This document shows positions 14,705-23,300 of a stretch of DNA of 23,324 nucleotides, piece by piece (positions within the stretch are counted from its first letter, which is position 1; each line of letters starts with the position of its first letter). This DNA comes from GWF2-38-69 sp037127655 (GTDB lineage: Bacteria > Verrucomicrobiota > Lentisphaeria > Victivallales > GWF2-38-69), in the NCBI GenBank assembly GCA_037127655.1, contig JBAXXY010000026.1, positions 1-23,324 on the forward strand, read 5' to 3'. The notes under the pieces are model-generated. The model saw only the letters and a list, made by a program, of their open reading frames with translations. It had not been told where the DNA came from and searched no databases. Made by a program: the position numbers and the translations under genes.

Positions 14705-16909
14705 ATGCTAAATATAATCGAATTTCTGAATTTGATGCCTGAATTGAAGGCATCCGACCTTTTTGTTACAGCAAATAAAAAACCGATGTTCAAGATAGAT
14801 TCTGACATCGAGATCAACAAATATATGGATCCTGTTAAGGAAGAGGAGATTCATGGTTTTAGGTCAAATTTATTGTCTGAGGAACAAAAGAAACATTATC
14901 TTAAACACGGCAATGTGGATGCAAGCTATACGACAGACAAAGGCGTTAGATTCCGTATTAACTTCTTCGTATCCAAATCAAAGTCTGAATTTGTGGCAAG
15001 AAGGCTTCCCTTCTGGAATTTAAAATTCAAGGAACTTAATCTTCCACTAAGTTTGGAAAAGTACTGCAATTACACTTCGGGGTTGGTTCTTATTTGCGGT
15101 GCTGCAGGGACAGGTAAGACTACTACTTTGTCGGCAATGCTTGACTATATCAATGAGCACTACAAGTACCACATTTCCACCATCGAAGACCCCATCGAAT
15201 ATGTTCATAATGACAAGAATTCTCTGGTAAGTCAACGGGAAATAGGCACTGATGTATCAGACTTCACAACGGCATTGCATAATGTCCTGAGAGTAAGCCC
15301 GAATGTGATTATAGTCGGGGAAATTCGCAATTTAGAGTCAGTCGAAATTGCCATAAGCGCCGCTATGAGCGGACATCTGGTTATATCGTCGATGCACACT
15401 GGCAATGTGATCCAATGCCTCCAGAGATTTGCGGGCAGTTTCTCTGGAATTGAATCGCAGAGAATTCTTCTTGACTTATCATTGTGTCTTAGGGGAATAA
15501 TTGCCCAGAGGCTTGTTTCAAAGCAGGATGGCTCAGGAAGAGTTCCTGCTCTTGAAATGCTTAATGTTACGCCTCTTATTTCAAAATATATAGCTGCAGG
15601 AGCAATATCAGACATAGAAGATGTGATGAGAACAGGAAGTGAAGAAGGTACGATTACTTTTGATCGCTACCTTGCCGACTTGAAGAATTGCGGCTCGATA
15701 ACCTTTGATGAGGGGTATCAGGTCGCGACTAATAAAGATGAATTCAATCTTATTGTCGAAGGGATGGAGACAGGAGTAAAGAGTTTTAAAGGTTACGCCG
15801 GAATTGTCGAAGCTTTTGATAAAAAAATTGATATGAAACTCCTTCTCAAAACGGCTGTTTATAATAAGGCCAGCGATTTAATAATCACCGTGGGATCTAA
15901 GCCGTCTCTTCGCATTAATGGCGCCATCCAATATCTCGAGTCAGGGGTGCTTGGTCCGCAGGACACCAAAAGGCTTTTCTTCAGTATCCTTTCAGCTACA
16001 CAGAGGGCTCTTTTTGAAGAAAACAAAGAAATTGACATGGCTTTAAGCATAATGGTTGATCCTAAGAAAAAAGCCGGAGCGCAAAGCCGTTTCAGAGTAA
16101 ATGGCTTTTTCCAGAAAGGTAATGTCGCAATAGCCATAAGATTAATTTCTGATGTAATTCCTTCTCCTCAGTTCCTGCGCCTTCCGAAAGCTCTCTTGAG
16201 TATAATCGACAAAACAAGCGGACTTATTCTTGTGAGCGGTCCGACAGGACACGGAAAGAGTACTACTTTGGCCTGTTTGATAGATCTCATAAATCGGACC
16301 CGATCATCACATATTATAAGTATCGAAGATCCGATTGAATATGTGCATAATAATAAAGAATCTATTATCGAACAAAGAGAAGTCTTCTCCGATACTAATA
16401 GCTATGCTAATGGTTTGAAGTACATATTAAGGCAGAATCCCGACATAATAATGATAGGAGAAATGCGCGATCCAGAGACGATGGCTGCCGCTCTGACTGC
16501 AGCTGAAACTGGGCATCTGGTCTTGTCAACCCTCCACACGGGAAGTTCATACCTAAGCGTAGATAGAATAATAGACTCATTTCCTGATGACCAGCAAAAT
16601 CAGATAAGGACTCAACTTGCAGGTACTCTTCTATGCATTACTTCTCAAAGACTCATTCCTACAGTAGATAAGACCTCAAGAGTTGCGGCATTTGAGGTAC
16701 TTTTGGGAACAACTGCGATTAAATCTTTGATAAGAGAGTCAAAAATCCATTTGATACCTTCTGCATTAGAAACAGGTTCAAAAGACGGAATGATAACTAT
16801 GGACAGAGCGCTTGCGGACTTGTACAAAGAAGGCCTTGTTTCAAAAGAGAGTATCACTAATACGCTTACCGAGATGGATTTTTCGGGTAAAGGCGCAAAT
16901 AAAGTCTAA
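14705..16909 (+). CDS. pilT: Tandem (two-motor) PilT-type twitching motility ATPase
   Basis: Type IV pilus retraction ATPases are normally about 350 residues and hexameric; this 734-residue chain has two complete copies. Copy 1 (about 1-365) has Walker A GAAGTGKT (132-139), the Asp-box IEDPIEYVH (160-168), Walker B IIVGEIRNLES (202-212) and the His-box SSMHTG. Copy 2 (about 378-734) has Walker A GPTGHGKS (512-519), IEDPIEYVH (540-548), IIMIGEMRDPE (581-591), LSTLHTG and a retraction-type AIKSLIRESK helix (671-680). Each copy has its own PAS-like N-terminal domain (KASDLFVT and KASDLIIT starts). Copy 2 is closer to canonical PilT; copy 1 lacks the AIRNLIRE-like sequence and has N for D after Walker B. 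aroB follows 15 bases later. PilT/PilU-like retraction is the likely role. Confidence 0.9.
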   Translation: MLNIIEFLNLMPELKASDLFVTANKKPMFKIDSDIEINKYMDPVKEEEIHGFRSNLLSEEQKKHYLKHGNVDASYTTDKGVRFRINFFVSKSKSEFVARRLPFWNLKFKELNLPLSLEKYCNYTSGLVLICGAAGTGKTTTLSAMLDYINEHYKYHISTIEDPIEYVHNDKNSLVSQREIGTDVSDFTTALHNVLRVSPNVIIVGEIRNLESVEIAISAAMSGHLVISSMHTGNVIQCLQRFAGSFSGIESQRILLDLSLCLRGIIAQRLVSKQDGSGRVPALEMLNVTPLISKYIAAGAISDIEDVMRTGSEEGTITFDRYLADLKNCGSITFDEGYQVATNKDEFNLIVEGMETGVKSFKGYAGIVEAFDKKIDMKLLLKTAVYNKASDLIITVGSKPSLRINGAIQYLESGVLGPQDTKRLFFSILSATQRALFEENKEIDMALSIMVDPKKKAGAQSRFRVNGFFQKGNVAIAIRLISDVIPSPQFLRLPKALLSIIDKTSGLILVSGPTGHGKSTTLACLIDLINRTRSSHIISIEDPIEYVHNNKESIIEQREVFSDTNSYANGLKYILRQNPDIIMIGEMRDPETMAAALTAAETGHLVLSTLHTGSSYLSVDRIIDSFPDDQQNQIRTQLAGTLLCITSQRLIPTVDKTSRVAAFEVLLGTTAIKSLIRESKIHLIPSALETGSKDGMITMDRALADLYKEGLVSKESITNTLTEMDFSGKGANKV

Positions 16910-16924
16910 CACTATCTTATTTTA

Positions 16925-18013
16925 ATGAATAAAGTCAGCGTAAATTTAAAAGAAAATTCCTACAAAATATTTATATCTCAGAATAAAGAAGAGCTACATC
17001 GTGATGCCTTGTTGCCAATGATTAAGGGCAGATCTTCTTTTATTGTTACAGATTCCAATGTGGATGAACTTTACGGCCAGGTATTTGAGAATTTGCTAAG
17101 AGTTAAATCTCAGTTTCTGGGAAAATTTGTTTTTCCGGCTGGAGAAGGCAGTAAGACATTTAAGACTTTCGAGGAATTGCTTCGGACTTTGGTAAAAGCC
17201 AGGCTTGACAGGAACTCTTGCATTCTGGCTCTTGGAGGAGGAGTTTGCGGAGATATGGCAGGTTTTGCCTCATCAACTTATATGAGAGGGATAGATTACA
17301 TTCAGATCCCGACTACCCTTCTTGCGATGGTTGATTCCAGCGTAGGCGGAAAGACAGCTATAGACCTTCCTGAAGGGAAGAATCTTGTCGGCACTTTCTA
17401 TCAACCAAAGGGAGTTTTTATAGATGTTTCAATGCTTGAGACTTTGCCCGGGAGAGAGATTTCAGCAGGTTTGGCAGAGGTTATCAAATACGCCATGATT
17501 CTAGATGGAAATTTCTTTGCCTATCTGCATAATAATTTATCTGGAATCAACTCCTCAGACTTTGATGTTTTCTCTTATATCATTGCAAAATGCTGTTCTC
17601 TCAAAGCAGACATAGTATCAAAAGATGAAAAGGAGCAATCTTTGAGGGCGATATTGAATTTCGGACATACTTTCGGGCATGCTTTGGAGATGGTTTCGGG
17701 ATATAACAAATTCATTCATGGAGAAGCTGTCGCAATAGGAATGCTAATGGCATGCGAACTTGCCGTAAATCTCGGATGTTTCGACAGAGATAAAATTAAT
17801 GCGCTTTCATCACTTTTAGAAGGAGTCAGTTTGCCCGTAAAGTCAGGTCTTAATATAGATGTCCAAACTATCTATGATGCGATGATGAGCGATAAGAAAA
17901 CAAAGGGCGGAAAGATAAGTTTTGTCATTCCTGACAATGAGATTGGCAAAGTGAAGATAGTTTGTGATGTGGATAAAGAGATTATTCTGCAAGCCATGAG
18001 GGCTTACTTATGA
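16925..18013 (+). CDS. aroB: 3-dehydroquinate synthase
   Basis: AroB converts DAHP to 3-dehydroquinate with NAD+ and a divalent metal, step two of the shikimate pathway, in the cytoplasm. The NAD-binding region shows GEGSKTFKTFEEL (73-85) and LGGGVCGDMAGFASSTYMRG (103-122). IPTTLLAMVDSSVGGKTAID (128-147) is the core signature. The metal ligands are predicted as E185 (in GLAEVIKY), H248 (in NFGHTFGHALE) and H265 (in HGEAVAIGM). The 362-residue length is normal. The start ATG, 15 bases after pilT, has no Shine-Dalgarno sequence. Its TGA overlaps the dprA ATG by four bases (ATGA), so the two genes are coupled. In proteobacteria aroB often sits beside type IV pilus genes too. Confidence 0.97.
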   Translation: MNKVSVNLKENSYKIFISQNKEELHRDALLPMIKGRSSFIVTDSNVDELYGQVFENLLRVKSQFLGKFVFPAGEGSKTFKTFEELLRTLVKARLDRNSCILALGGGVCGDMAGFASSTYMRGIDYIQIPTTLLAMVDSSVGGKTAIDLPEGKNLVGTFYQPKGVFIDVSMLETLPGREISAGLAEVIKYAMILDGNFFAYLHNNLSGINSSDFDVFSYIIAKCCSLKADIVSKDEKEQSLRAILNFGHTFGHALEMVSGYNKFIHGEAVAIGMLMACELAVNLGCFDRDKINALSSLLEGVSLPVKSGLNIDVQTIYDAMMSDKKTKGGKISFVIPDNEIGKVKIVCDVDKEIILQAMRAYL

Positions 18014-19134
18014 TAGAAAGAGAAGCAATAATTGTTTTAAATCTACTTAATGGGATAGGGCATACAAAGTACAAAGCTCTAATTGCTAACTTCGGTTCCA
18101 TTTCTTCGGCTCTTTCATCATCTGTCGGAACACTGTCCAAAGTCAATGGAATTGGGGAGGTTCTTGCCGAAAGAATTCACAATTGGGAAGCATCCACACA
18201 ACTTAAAAAAGAACTCGATATGGTCCAGCGCGGCGGAGCTAAAATTTATACGATTGCAGATGATGAATACCCGACTCAGCTTAAAGAAATTTCCGATCCT
18301 CCATTATGCCTTTATGTCAGAGGCAAACTGGTCGCTGATTTTAATAATACCATCGCTATAGTAGGTTCAAGGAAAATGACTTCGTACGGCAAGGAAGTTT
18401 GCGATTCGATTGTATCATCCCTGGCTTATGCAGGATGGACTGTTGTATCAGGACTTGCGATGGGGATAGATGGCGCGGCTCACCAGGCTGTAGTGAATGC
18501 CAAAGGCGTGACAGTCGGAGTTCTGGGAGGAGGACTTGTCAGATTTCATCCGCAGGAACATATAGAATTAGCTAGAAGGATGATTGATTTGGGCGGCGGC
18601 GTTATCACTGAATTTCCGATGGAGTTTTCACCCACCAGGCGCTCTTTTCCTATGAGAAACAGAATAATCTCAGGTCTGTCCAGAGGAGTTTTGGTTGTAG
18701 AGGCAGGAACCCAGAGCGGAGCATTGATAACCATTAACTTTGCATTGGAGCAAAACAGACAGGTCTTTGCCATACCGGGCAGGATCAACAATCCATCATC
18801 TCAGGGATGTAACAAACTTATTAAAAATGGCGCAAAACTAGTCGAAAGCGTGGATGATATCTTTGAAGAATTTGAATTCCTTCCAGGTTTTCTTCCGTTT
18901 GACAAAAACTCTGCGGCTTCTCAGGATTTATTACCGCTACAAGATGCTCCTGCCGCATCTCTTTCTGATGAAGAAAAAAAGATTGTGCAACTGCTTGAAC
19001 TTGAAGAAAAAGCAGTTGATTCACTTGCTGTTCAAAGCGCTATCCCAATCGGTAAACTCCTCGCATTGCTGCAGCAGCTTGAAGTCAAGAGGGTTATTAG
19101 GCAGTTGCCCGGAAAAATTTATAAATTAAAATAA
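18010..19134 (+). CDS. dprA: DNA processing protein DprA (Smf)
   Basis: DprA binds incoming single-stranded DNA and loads RecA during natural transformation; it is also widespread in non-competent bacteria. The N-terminal helix-hairpin-helix/SAM-like part (about 1-65) shows LNGIGHTKYKALIANFGS and VNGIGEVLAERI. The Rossmann-like DprA core follows: VGSRKMTSYG (117-126), VVSGLAMGIDGAAHQ (143-157), VLGGGL and FPMRNRIISGLSRGVLVVEA with GTQSGALIT. A C-terminal winged helix of the DprA_WH type is visible at about 320-374 (SDEEKKIVQLLE, then IGKLLALLQQLEVKRVIRQL). The length of 374 is typical. It overlaps aroB by four bases, and the homocysteine methyltransferase starts 31 bases after it. Confidence 0.96.
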   Translation: MIEREAIIVLNLLNGIGHTKYKALIANFGSISSALSSSVGTLSKVNGIGEVLAERIHNWEASTQLKKELDMVQRGGAKIYTIADDEYPTQLKEISDPPLCLYVRGKLVADFNNTIAIVGSRKMTSYGKEVCDSIVSSLAYAGWTVVSGLAMGIDGAAHQAVVNAKGVTVGVLGGGLVRFHPQEHIELARRMIDLGGGVITEFPMEFSPTRRSFPMRNRIISGLSRGVLVVEAGTQSGALITINFALEQNRQVFAIPGRINNPSSQGCNKLIKNGAKLVESVDDIFEEFEFLPGFLPFDKNSAASQDLLPLQDAPAASLSDEEKKIVQLLELEEKAVDSLAVQSAIPIGKLLALLQQLEVKRVIRQLPGKIYKLK

Positions 19135-19165
19135 ACCTAGAATCCGATGTAAAGGGAGTTTTGTA

Positions 19166-20032
19166 ATGAGCTTTAGAGAGATGATTAATAATAGGAAACT
19201 TGCCATATTTGACGGGGCGATGGGAACTGAGCTTGCGTCTATGGGGCTTGAGATGGGCGGACAGAATAATATCACAAACCCCGATAAGGTTAGGCTGGTT
19301 CATCAGAAATGCCTCGATGCCGGAGCTGATGTTATTATCACCAATACTCTTACCATGAACAGCGTTTACACGGAAGCGCATTCGATAGATATTGATCTGA
19401 AGAAAGTTAATATCGAAGGAGCCAGGATTGCCAAAGGGGCCGGAAGAGGTCATTTTGTAGTTGGCGATATTGGTTCGACAGGTCAGATGCTTGAACCATA
19501 TGGTCTATATACAGCAAGTCAGTTAATAGATGCTTATGCTGAACAGGCGCAATATCTATTGGATGGCGGAGTGGACGGTTTTCTTATTGAAACAATGATG
19601 GATATGAATGAGGCTCTCTGCGCATTGAAGGCCTGCAAAAATGTATCTGATCTCCCTGTGATAGTTTCAATGAGTTATATGTCTCTTGAAAATGGGTGCA
19701 GGACTATTATGGGGCACAGTGCCTCAGAGTGCGCCAAACTTTTAGAGGCTAATGGTGCAGACATGATTGCTTCCAATTGCGGGGATATTGATCCATTCCA
19801 GACGGTAGAACTTGTCAAAATATATCAGAAGGCATCAAAGCTTCCCATACTAGTCCAACCTAATGCTGGCAGACCAAAGCTTGTCAATGGAAAGACACTA
19901 TTTGATATGTCGCCTGAGACTTTTGCAATAGGAGTTAAACAGTGTCTGGAGCAGGGCGCTTTGATGGCCGGCGGATGCTGCGGCACTACTCCTGATCATA
20001 TAAGAGCTTTATCTGTACTTGCCAAAGGCTAA
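19166..20032 (+). CDS. Stand-alone homocysteine S-methyltransferase domain protein (MetH N-terminal type)
   Basis: This is a zinc-dependent methyltransferase of the homocysteine/betaine family. The barrel opens with IFDGAMGTEL (14-23). GDIGSTGQMLEPYG (100-113) and the zinc cysteines C205 (in IASNCG) and C271-C272 (in GGCCGTTPDHIRAL) are all present. The 288-residue length covers only the homocysteine-binding domain of MetH; pterin, cobalamin and reactivation domains are absent from the chain and the window. It may work with separate cobalamin proteins as in split MetH systems, or use S-methylmethionine or another donor. AGGGAG (19153-19158) is seven bases from the ATG. The spacing of 31 bases to dprA allows co-transcription. 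Confidence 0.9.
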   Translation: MSFREMINNRKLAIFDGAMGTELASMGLEMGGQNNITNPDKVRLVHQKCLDAGADVIITNTLTMNSVYTEAHSIDIDLKKVNIEGARIAKGAGRGHFVVGDIGSTGQMLEPYGLYTASQLIDAYAEQAQYLLDGGVDGFLIETMMDMNEALCALKACKNVSDLPVIVSMSYMSLENGCRTIMGHSASECAKLLEANGADMIASNCGDIDPFQTVELVKIYQKASKLPILVQPNAGRPKLVNGKTLFDMSPETFAIGVKQCLEQGALMAGGCCGTTPDHIRALSVLAKG

Positions 20033-20047
20033 CTATTTTGATATAAT
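20019..20047 (+). promoter_or_regulatory. Sigma70-type promoter for the HD-GYP gene
   Basis: TTGCCA (20019-20024) and TATAAT (20042-20047) are separated by 17 bases; the -10 is perfect and the -35 matches five of six. The -35 lies inside the last codons of the methyltransferase gene. The start codon is 41 bases beyond the -10 box. Confidence 0.7.
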
Positions 20048-20088
20048 GCTGTCATATTTCTCGAGCAAGTATAAATGACCTTGATTAG

Positions 20089-21777
20089 ATGAAACTTAAG
20101 AAAAAATTTTTTATAACTTTTGCTGTTGCTATAATTGCCTACATTGGAGCAAGTTACTTTTTGCAACATTACTATATAGTTCCATCCTATGAAGCAATGG
20201 ATAAAACTATTGCCCTTCAGGACATACGAAGATGCGAATTAGGCCTGAAGTTTATCTCAGTAGATCTGGAAAGGATTGTTCGGGATTATGCCATCTGGGA
20301 TGATATCTACGAATATATGGGTGGTAAGAATGCGTCGTTTACCAAGACTAATCTTGATTCATCCACATTTGAGAATAATAATGTGGATTTTATAATGCTT
20401 TATGATACCGACAAGAAACTTGTTTGGGGAGACCGTATAAATCCTCTCCACGATAAGAACCTTCATCCTGATCTTGACGATTTGAATAACGCCCTTGCTA
20501 AGGAATATCCCAATATACTGTCAAGTAAAAACACTTCGGGAATAAAGTGTTACAGCGGACTTGTCAGAGTAAAAGGTTTTATCGTAATTGTAGGTTCATG
20601 CTCAATTTACCCGGCGGATAAAAATGGCGAATGCAGAGGTACATTTGTCATGGCAACGATTGTTGATACTAAGAAATTGGAAAGCTTGTCTAAAATGCTT
20701 CTGATTGACTTCACTATGGCGCCATTGACTGGCAAAGAACGCTCTTACGCTTCCAGTCTTGATCTTAGTAATGGAATTTACTATATTGAACCTGTCTCAA
20801 ATCAATTCTTTGAGGCTTTTTCAGGATACTCTGACATCAATGGTAATTTGGAATTTAAGCTTAAAACTATTGTGTCGAGGGGGATTTTTCTTAAAAGCTG
20901 GGGTATGGCTAACTTATCATTCTATTTGGGATTAATTGGCGGGGTTATTCTACTTATATTGATTGGTATAACTATCGAGATGATGATAATCGGTCCCATC
21001 TCAAAAATCGTAGCTCATGCCAAGAGAATTAAAGAAAAAAATGACTATATGTCAGTGCTGGAAATAAAAAATAAAGATGAAATAGGCGAATTAGGCCAGG
21101 AGTTTACTCTAATGCTTCGCCAGATCAAAGGACATAGCGACGGTCTTGAAAATTTGGTTAAGGAAAAAACTGAAGAGGTTCGCCTATCTAGAAATGAAAT
21201 GGTTTACAGGCTTGCCTCAGCCGCTGAAAACAGGGACACTGATACTGGAATGCATCTCAAAAGAATGTATGAGTATTCTAAACTTCTAGCAAAGAATTGT
21301 AATCTTTCTGAGGGATATTGCGAAATTATAAGCCTTGGAGGAATATTGCACGATGTCGGCAAGATAGGCATACCTGACAGTATCCTTCTGAAGCCTGCTA
21401 AATTAACTCCTGAAGAATATGAAATTATCAAGAAACATACCACAATAGGCGCTAAAATCCTTGAGAATGGAAACTCAAAGTTAATGCTCACAGCTTACGA
21501 AATAGCCCTCTATCATCACGAAAGATACGATGGAACGGGTTATCCTGAAGGGCGCAAGGGCGAAAAAATTCCACTTTCTGCAAGAATTACAGCAATAGTG
21601 GATGTTTTCGATGCCCTCTCCTCGAAGAGACCGTACAAGGAGCCTTGGGATATTAAGCAGATTATAAGATATTTTAATGAAGAGAAAGGAAAAATGTTTG
21701 ACCCACAGATAGTCAATTGCTTCCTGCTGGACATAGACAGTTTTCTAAAAATAAAAACCGATAATGCTGACAAATAA
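20089..21777 (+). CDS. CHASE4-HAMP-HD-GYP membrane receptor, predicted cyclic-di-GMP phosphodiesterase
   Basis: This is a predicted inner-membrane sensor that hydrolyses c-di-GMP in response to a periplasmic signal. The domain order is: TM1 at about 7-29; a periplasmic region of about 245 residues that looks like CHASE4 (DYAIWDDIYEYM, 66-77, is the characteristic start); TM2 at about 277-300; a HAMP linker (about 300-350); a short coiled coil; and the HD-GYP domain (about 365-550). Key residues are present: the HD pair H421-D422 in ILHDVGKIGIPDSILLKP, H450, the HHERYDGTGYPEG motif with H476-H477 and GYP 484-486, and DVFDALSSKRPYK. The enzyme is therefore probably active. The ligand is unknown. 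No clear Shine-Dalgarno sequence precedes the ATG, but a strong promoter does. Confidence 0.92.
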   Translation: MKLKKKFFITFAVAIIAYIGASYFLQHYYIVPSYEAMDKTIALQDIRRCELGLKFISVDLERIVRDYAIWDDIYEYMGGKNASFTKTNLDSSTFENNNVDFIMLYDTDKKLVWGDRINPLHDKNLHPDLDDLNNALAKEYPNILSSKNTSGIKCYSGLVRVKGFIVIVGSCSIYPADKNGECRGTFVMATIVDTKKLESLSKMLLIDFTMAPLTGKERSYASSLDLSNGIYYIEPVSNQFFEAFSGYSDINGNLEFKLKTIVSRGIFLKSWGMANLSFYLGLIGGVILLILIGITIEMMIIGPISKIVAHAKRIKEKNDYMSVLEIKNKDEIGELGQEFTLMLRQIKGHSDGLENLVKEKTEEVRLSRNEMVYRLASAAENRDTDTGMHLKRMYEYSKLLAKNCNLSEGYCEIISLGGILHDVGKIGIPDSILLKPAKLTPEEYEIIKKHTTIGAKILENGNSKLMLTAYEIALYHHERYDGTGYPEGRKGEKIPLSARITAIVDVFDALSSKRPYKEPWDIKQIIRYFNEEKGKMFDPQIVNCFLLDIDSFLKIKTDNADK

Positions 21778-21795
21778 GTATCTTTATGTTAGAAT
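21767..21795 (+). promoter_or_regulatory. Sigma70-type promoter for phosphofructokinase
   Basis: CTGACA (21767-21772) and TAGAAT (21790-21795) are spaced by 17 bases; each matches the consensus at five of six positions. The -35 box overlaps the end of the HD-GYP gene. The start codon follows 53 bases after the -10. Confidence 0.65.
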
Positions 21796-21848
21796 CATTT
21801 TTCACTGACTAAATATATATAAAAATATTCAAAACAAGGAGTTTAATT

Positions 21849-23213
21849 ATGCCTGACAAGGAAAAAGCAGTTAATAAAAAAGGAGAACCCTCAAATAATG
21901 AGGTTAGCCCTTTTGAGTACGCTGTTAAAAAGGTTGGTCTTGCGACTATTCCATCTCCACTTTCCGACTTAAAACATTTTGACCTGAAGGACACTATCTA
22001 TGTCAGCGACAGAGGTGATAGAATCATTCTGGATTCAAAAGTCAATGTAAAGGAATTTCCTAATGTAAAGAGTTTTGAAAGAGCAGGGCCGAGAAGCAAA
22101 ATATTCTATGATCCCGAAGATGTTAAAGCGGGTATTGTAAGTTGTGGCGGAATCTGTCCCGGATTGAATGATGTGATCCGTGCAGTAGTGCTTGAACTTG
22201 CTCACTGGTATAAAGTTAGAAAAATAGTAGGTTTCAGGTTCGGTTATGCTGGGCTTGTGCCAAACTCGAAATATCAGCCTGTTGATCTGACTCCCGAAAT
22301 CGTTGAGAACATTCATCTCAGAGGCGGAAGTATTCTGGGAAGTTCAAGAGGGACTCAGCCTATAAAGGATATGGTTAAGAACCTTGTTGACAGAAATATC
22401 AATATTCTTTTTTGTATCGGAGGAGACGGCACTCTTAAGGGAGCGCATTCTCTGGCTGAAGAGATAGAGAAGCAGGGTTTGGACATTTCGGTGGTTGGAA
22501 TCCCTAAAACTATTGATAATGATATTCCTTTTGTTGAACGCTCTTTCGGTTTCCAAACGGCTGTAGAAGTTTGCAGAGGCGTCCTTGAATGCGCCAAAAT
22601 CGAGGCAAGCTGCGCTCCTAACGGGATAGGTATAGTAAAACTTATGGGCCGTGATGCCGGATTTATTACATCTTTTGCTGCAAGGGCCAATGGCAATGTG
22701 GACTATTGCCTGATCCCCGAAATGAAGATTCCTCTTTATGAAAAAGGCGGTCTCTATGAAAGCGTAAGAAGGAAACTTGGGGACAAGGGACATGCCGTGA
22801 TAGCTATTGCTGAAGGCGCCGGACAGGATTTGATAGGCACAAGCAAGGAAACAGATGCTTCAGGCAATAAGAAGTTCAATGATATCGGACAATTTTTGCG
22901 TTACGACATAGCTAAGCATTTCAAGGAAAAATTTGATACAGAAATAAATGTAAGATACATAAGCCCCAGCTATGTAATAAGAAGTGTTCCTTCCAATAGC
23001 CAGGACAAGATTTTTTGCGCGGACCTCGCCAGATATGCAGTTGATGCCGCTATGGCAGGTAAAACTGATATGATGGTCGGGTACTGGCATGGGGAATTTA
23101 CCAATGTTCCTCTTGAGGCAATTAATAATCTCAAGAAGAGAGTTGAGCGTAACAGCAGAGAATGGCTCAGCGTACTTGCTTGTACCGGCCAGCCTCCTGA
23201 GTGGTGGTCATAA
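21849..23213 (+). CDS. 6-phosphofructokinase, plant/trypanosomatid-type (predicted ATP-dependent)
   Basis: This enzyme phosphorylates fructose 6-phosphate at C1 in glycolysis. After an N-terminal extension of about 90 residues the PFK core begins at AGIVSCGGICPGLNDVIRA (94-112). Substrate and phosphate-donor motifs are GFRFGYAGL (128-136), GGDGTLKGA (191-199), GIPKTIDNDI (217-226), IGIVKLMGRDAGFI (260-273) and IAEGAGQ. Gly at 194 (GGDG, not GGDD) is the pattern of ATP users, while Lys220 in PKTIDND is shared with the pyrophosphate-linked lineage. This combination is typical of the plant/kinetoplastid ATP-PFK group. At 454 residues it is longer than E. coli PfkA (320). AAGGAG (21836-21841) lies seven bases before the ATG. 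No glycolytic gene is adjacent. Confidence 0.93.
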   Translation: MPDKEKAVNKKGEPSNNEVSPFEYAVKKVGLATIPSPLSDLKHFDLKDTIYVSDRGDRIILDSKVNVKEFPNVKSFERAGPRSKIFYDPEDVKAGIVSCGGICPGLNDVIRAVVLELAHWYKVRKIVGFRFGYAGLVPNSKYQPVDLTPEIVENIHLRGGSILGSSRGTQPIKDMVKNLVDRNINILFCIGGDGTLKGAHSLAEEIEKQGLDISVVGIPKTIDNDIPFVERSFGFQTAVEVCRGVLECAKIEASCAPNGIGIVKLMGRDAGFITSFAARANGNVDYCLIPEMKIPLYEKGGLYESVRRKLGDKGHAVIAIAEGAGQDLIGTSKETDASGNKKFNDIGQFLRYDIAKHFKEKFDTEINVRYISPSYVIRSVPSNSQDKIFCADLARYAVDAAMAGKTDMMVGYWHGEFTNVPLEAINNLKKRVERNSREWLSVLACTGQPPEWWS

Positions 23214-23272
23214 ACCCGGATAGTCAATAAAAGAGGGGAGCTTTCTTCGGGAAATTTATTCTTCGGCATATA

Positions 23273-23300
23273 TTGACTCTTAATGGATAATGCTTAAAAT
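23273..23300 (+). promoter_or_regulatory. Putative promoter for a gene beyond the window
   Basis: TTGACT (23273-23278) and TAAAAT (23295-23300) are separated by 16 bases at the right edge. The downstream gene is outside the window. No convincing terminator was found between the phosphofructokinase stop and this site. Confidence 0.45.

Noticed and set aside
15232..15615. A 127-codon open frame on the - strand within the pilT gene
   Set aside because: It is a complement of the first ATPase domain, with no family match or ribosome binding site.
22344..22793. A 149-codon open frame on the - strand inside the phosphofructokinase gene
   Set aside because: It is antisense to the most conserved PFK motifs and shows no domain of its own.
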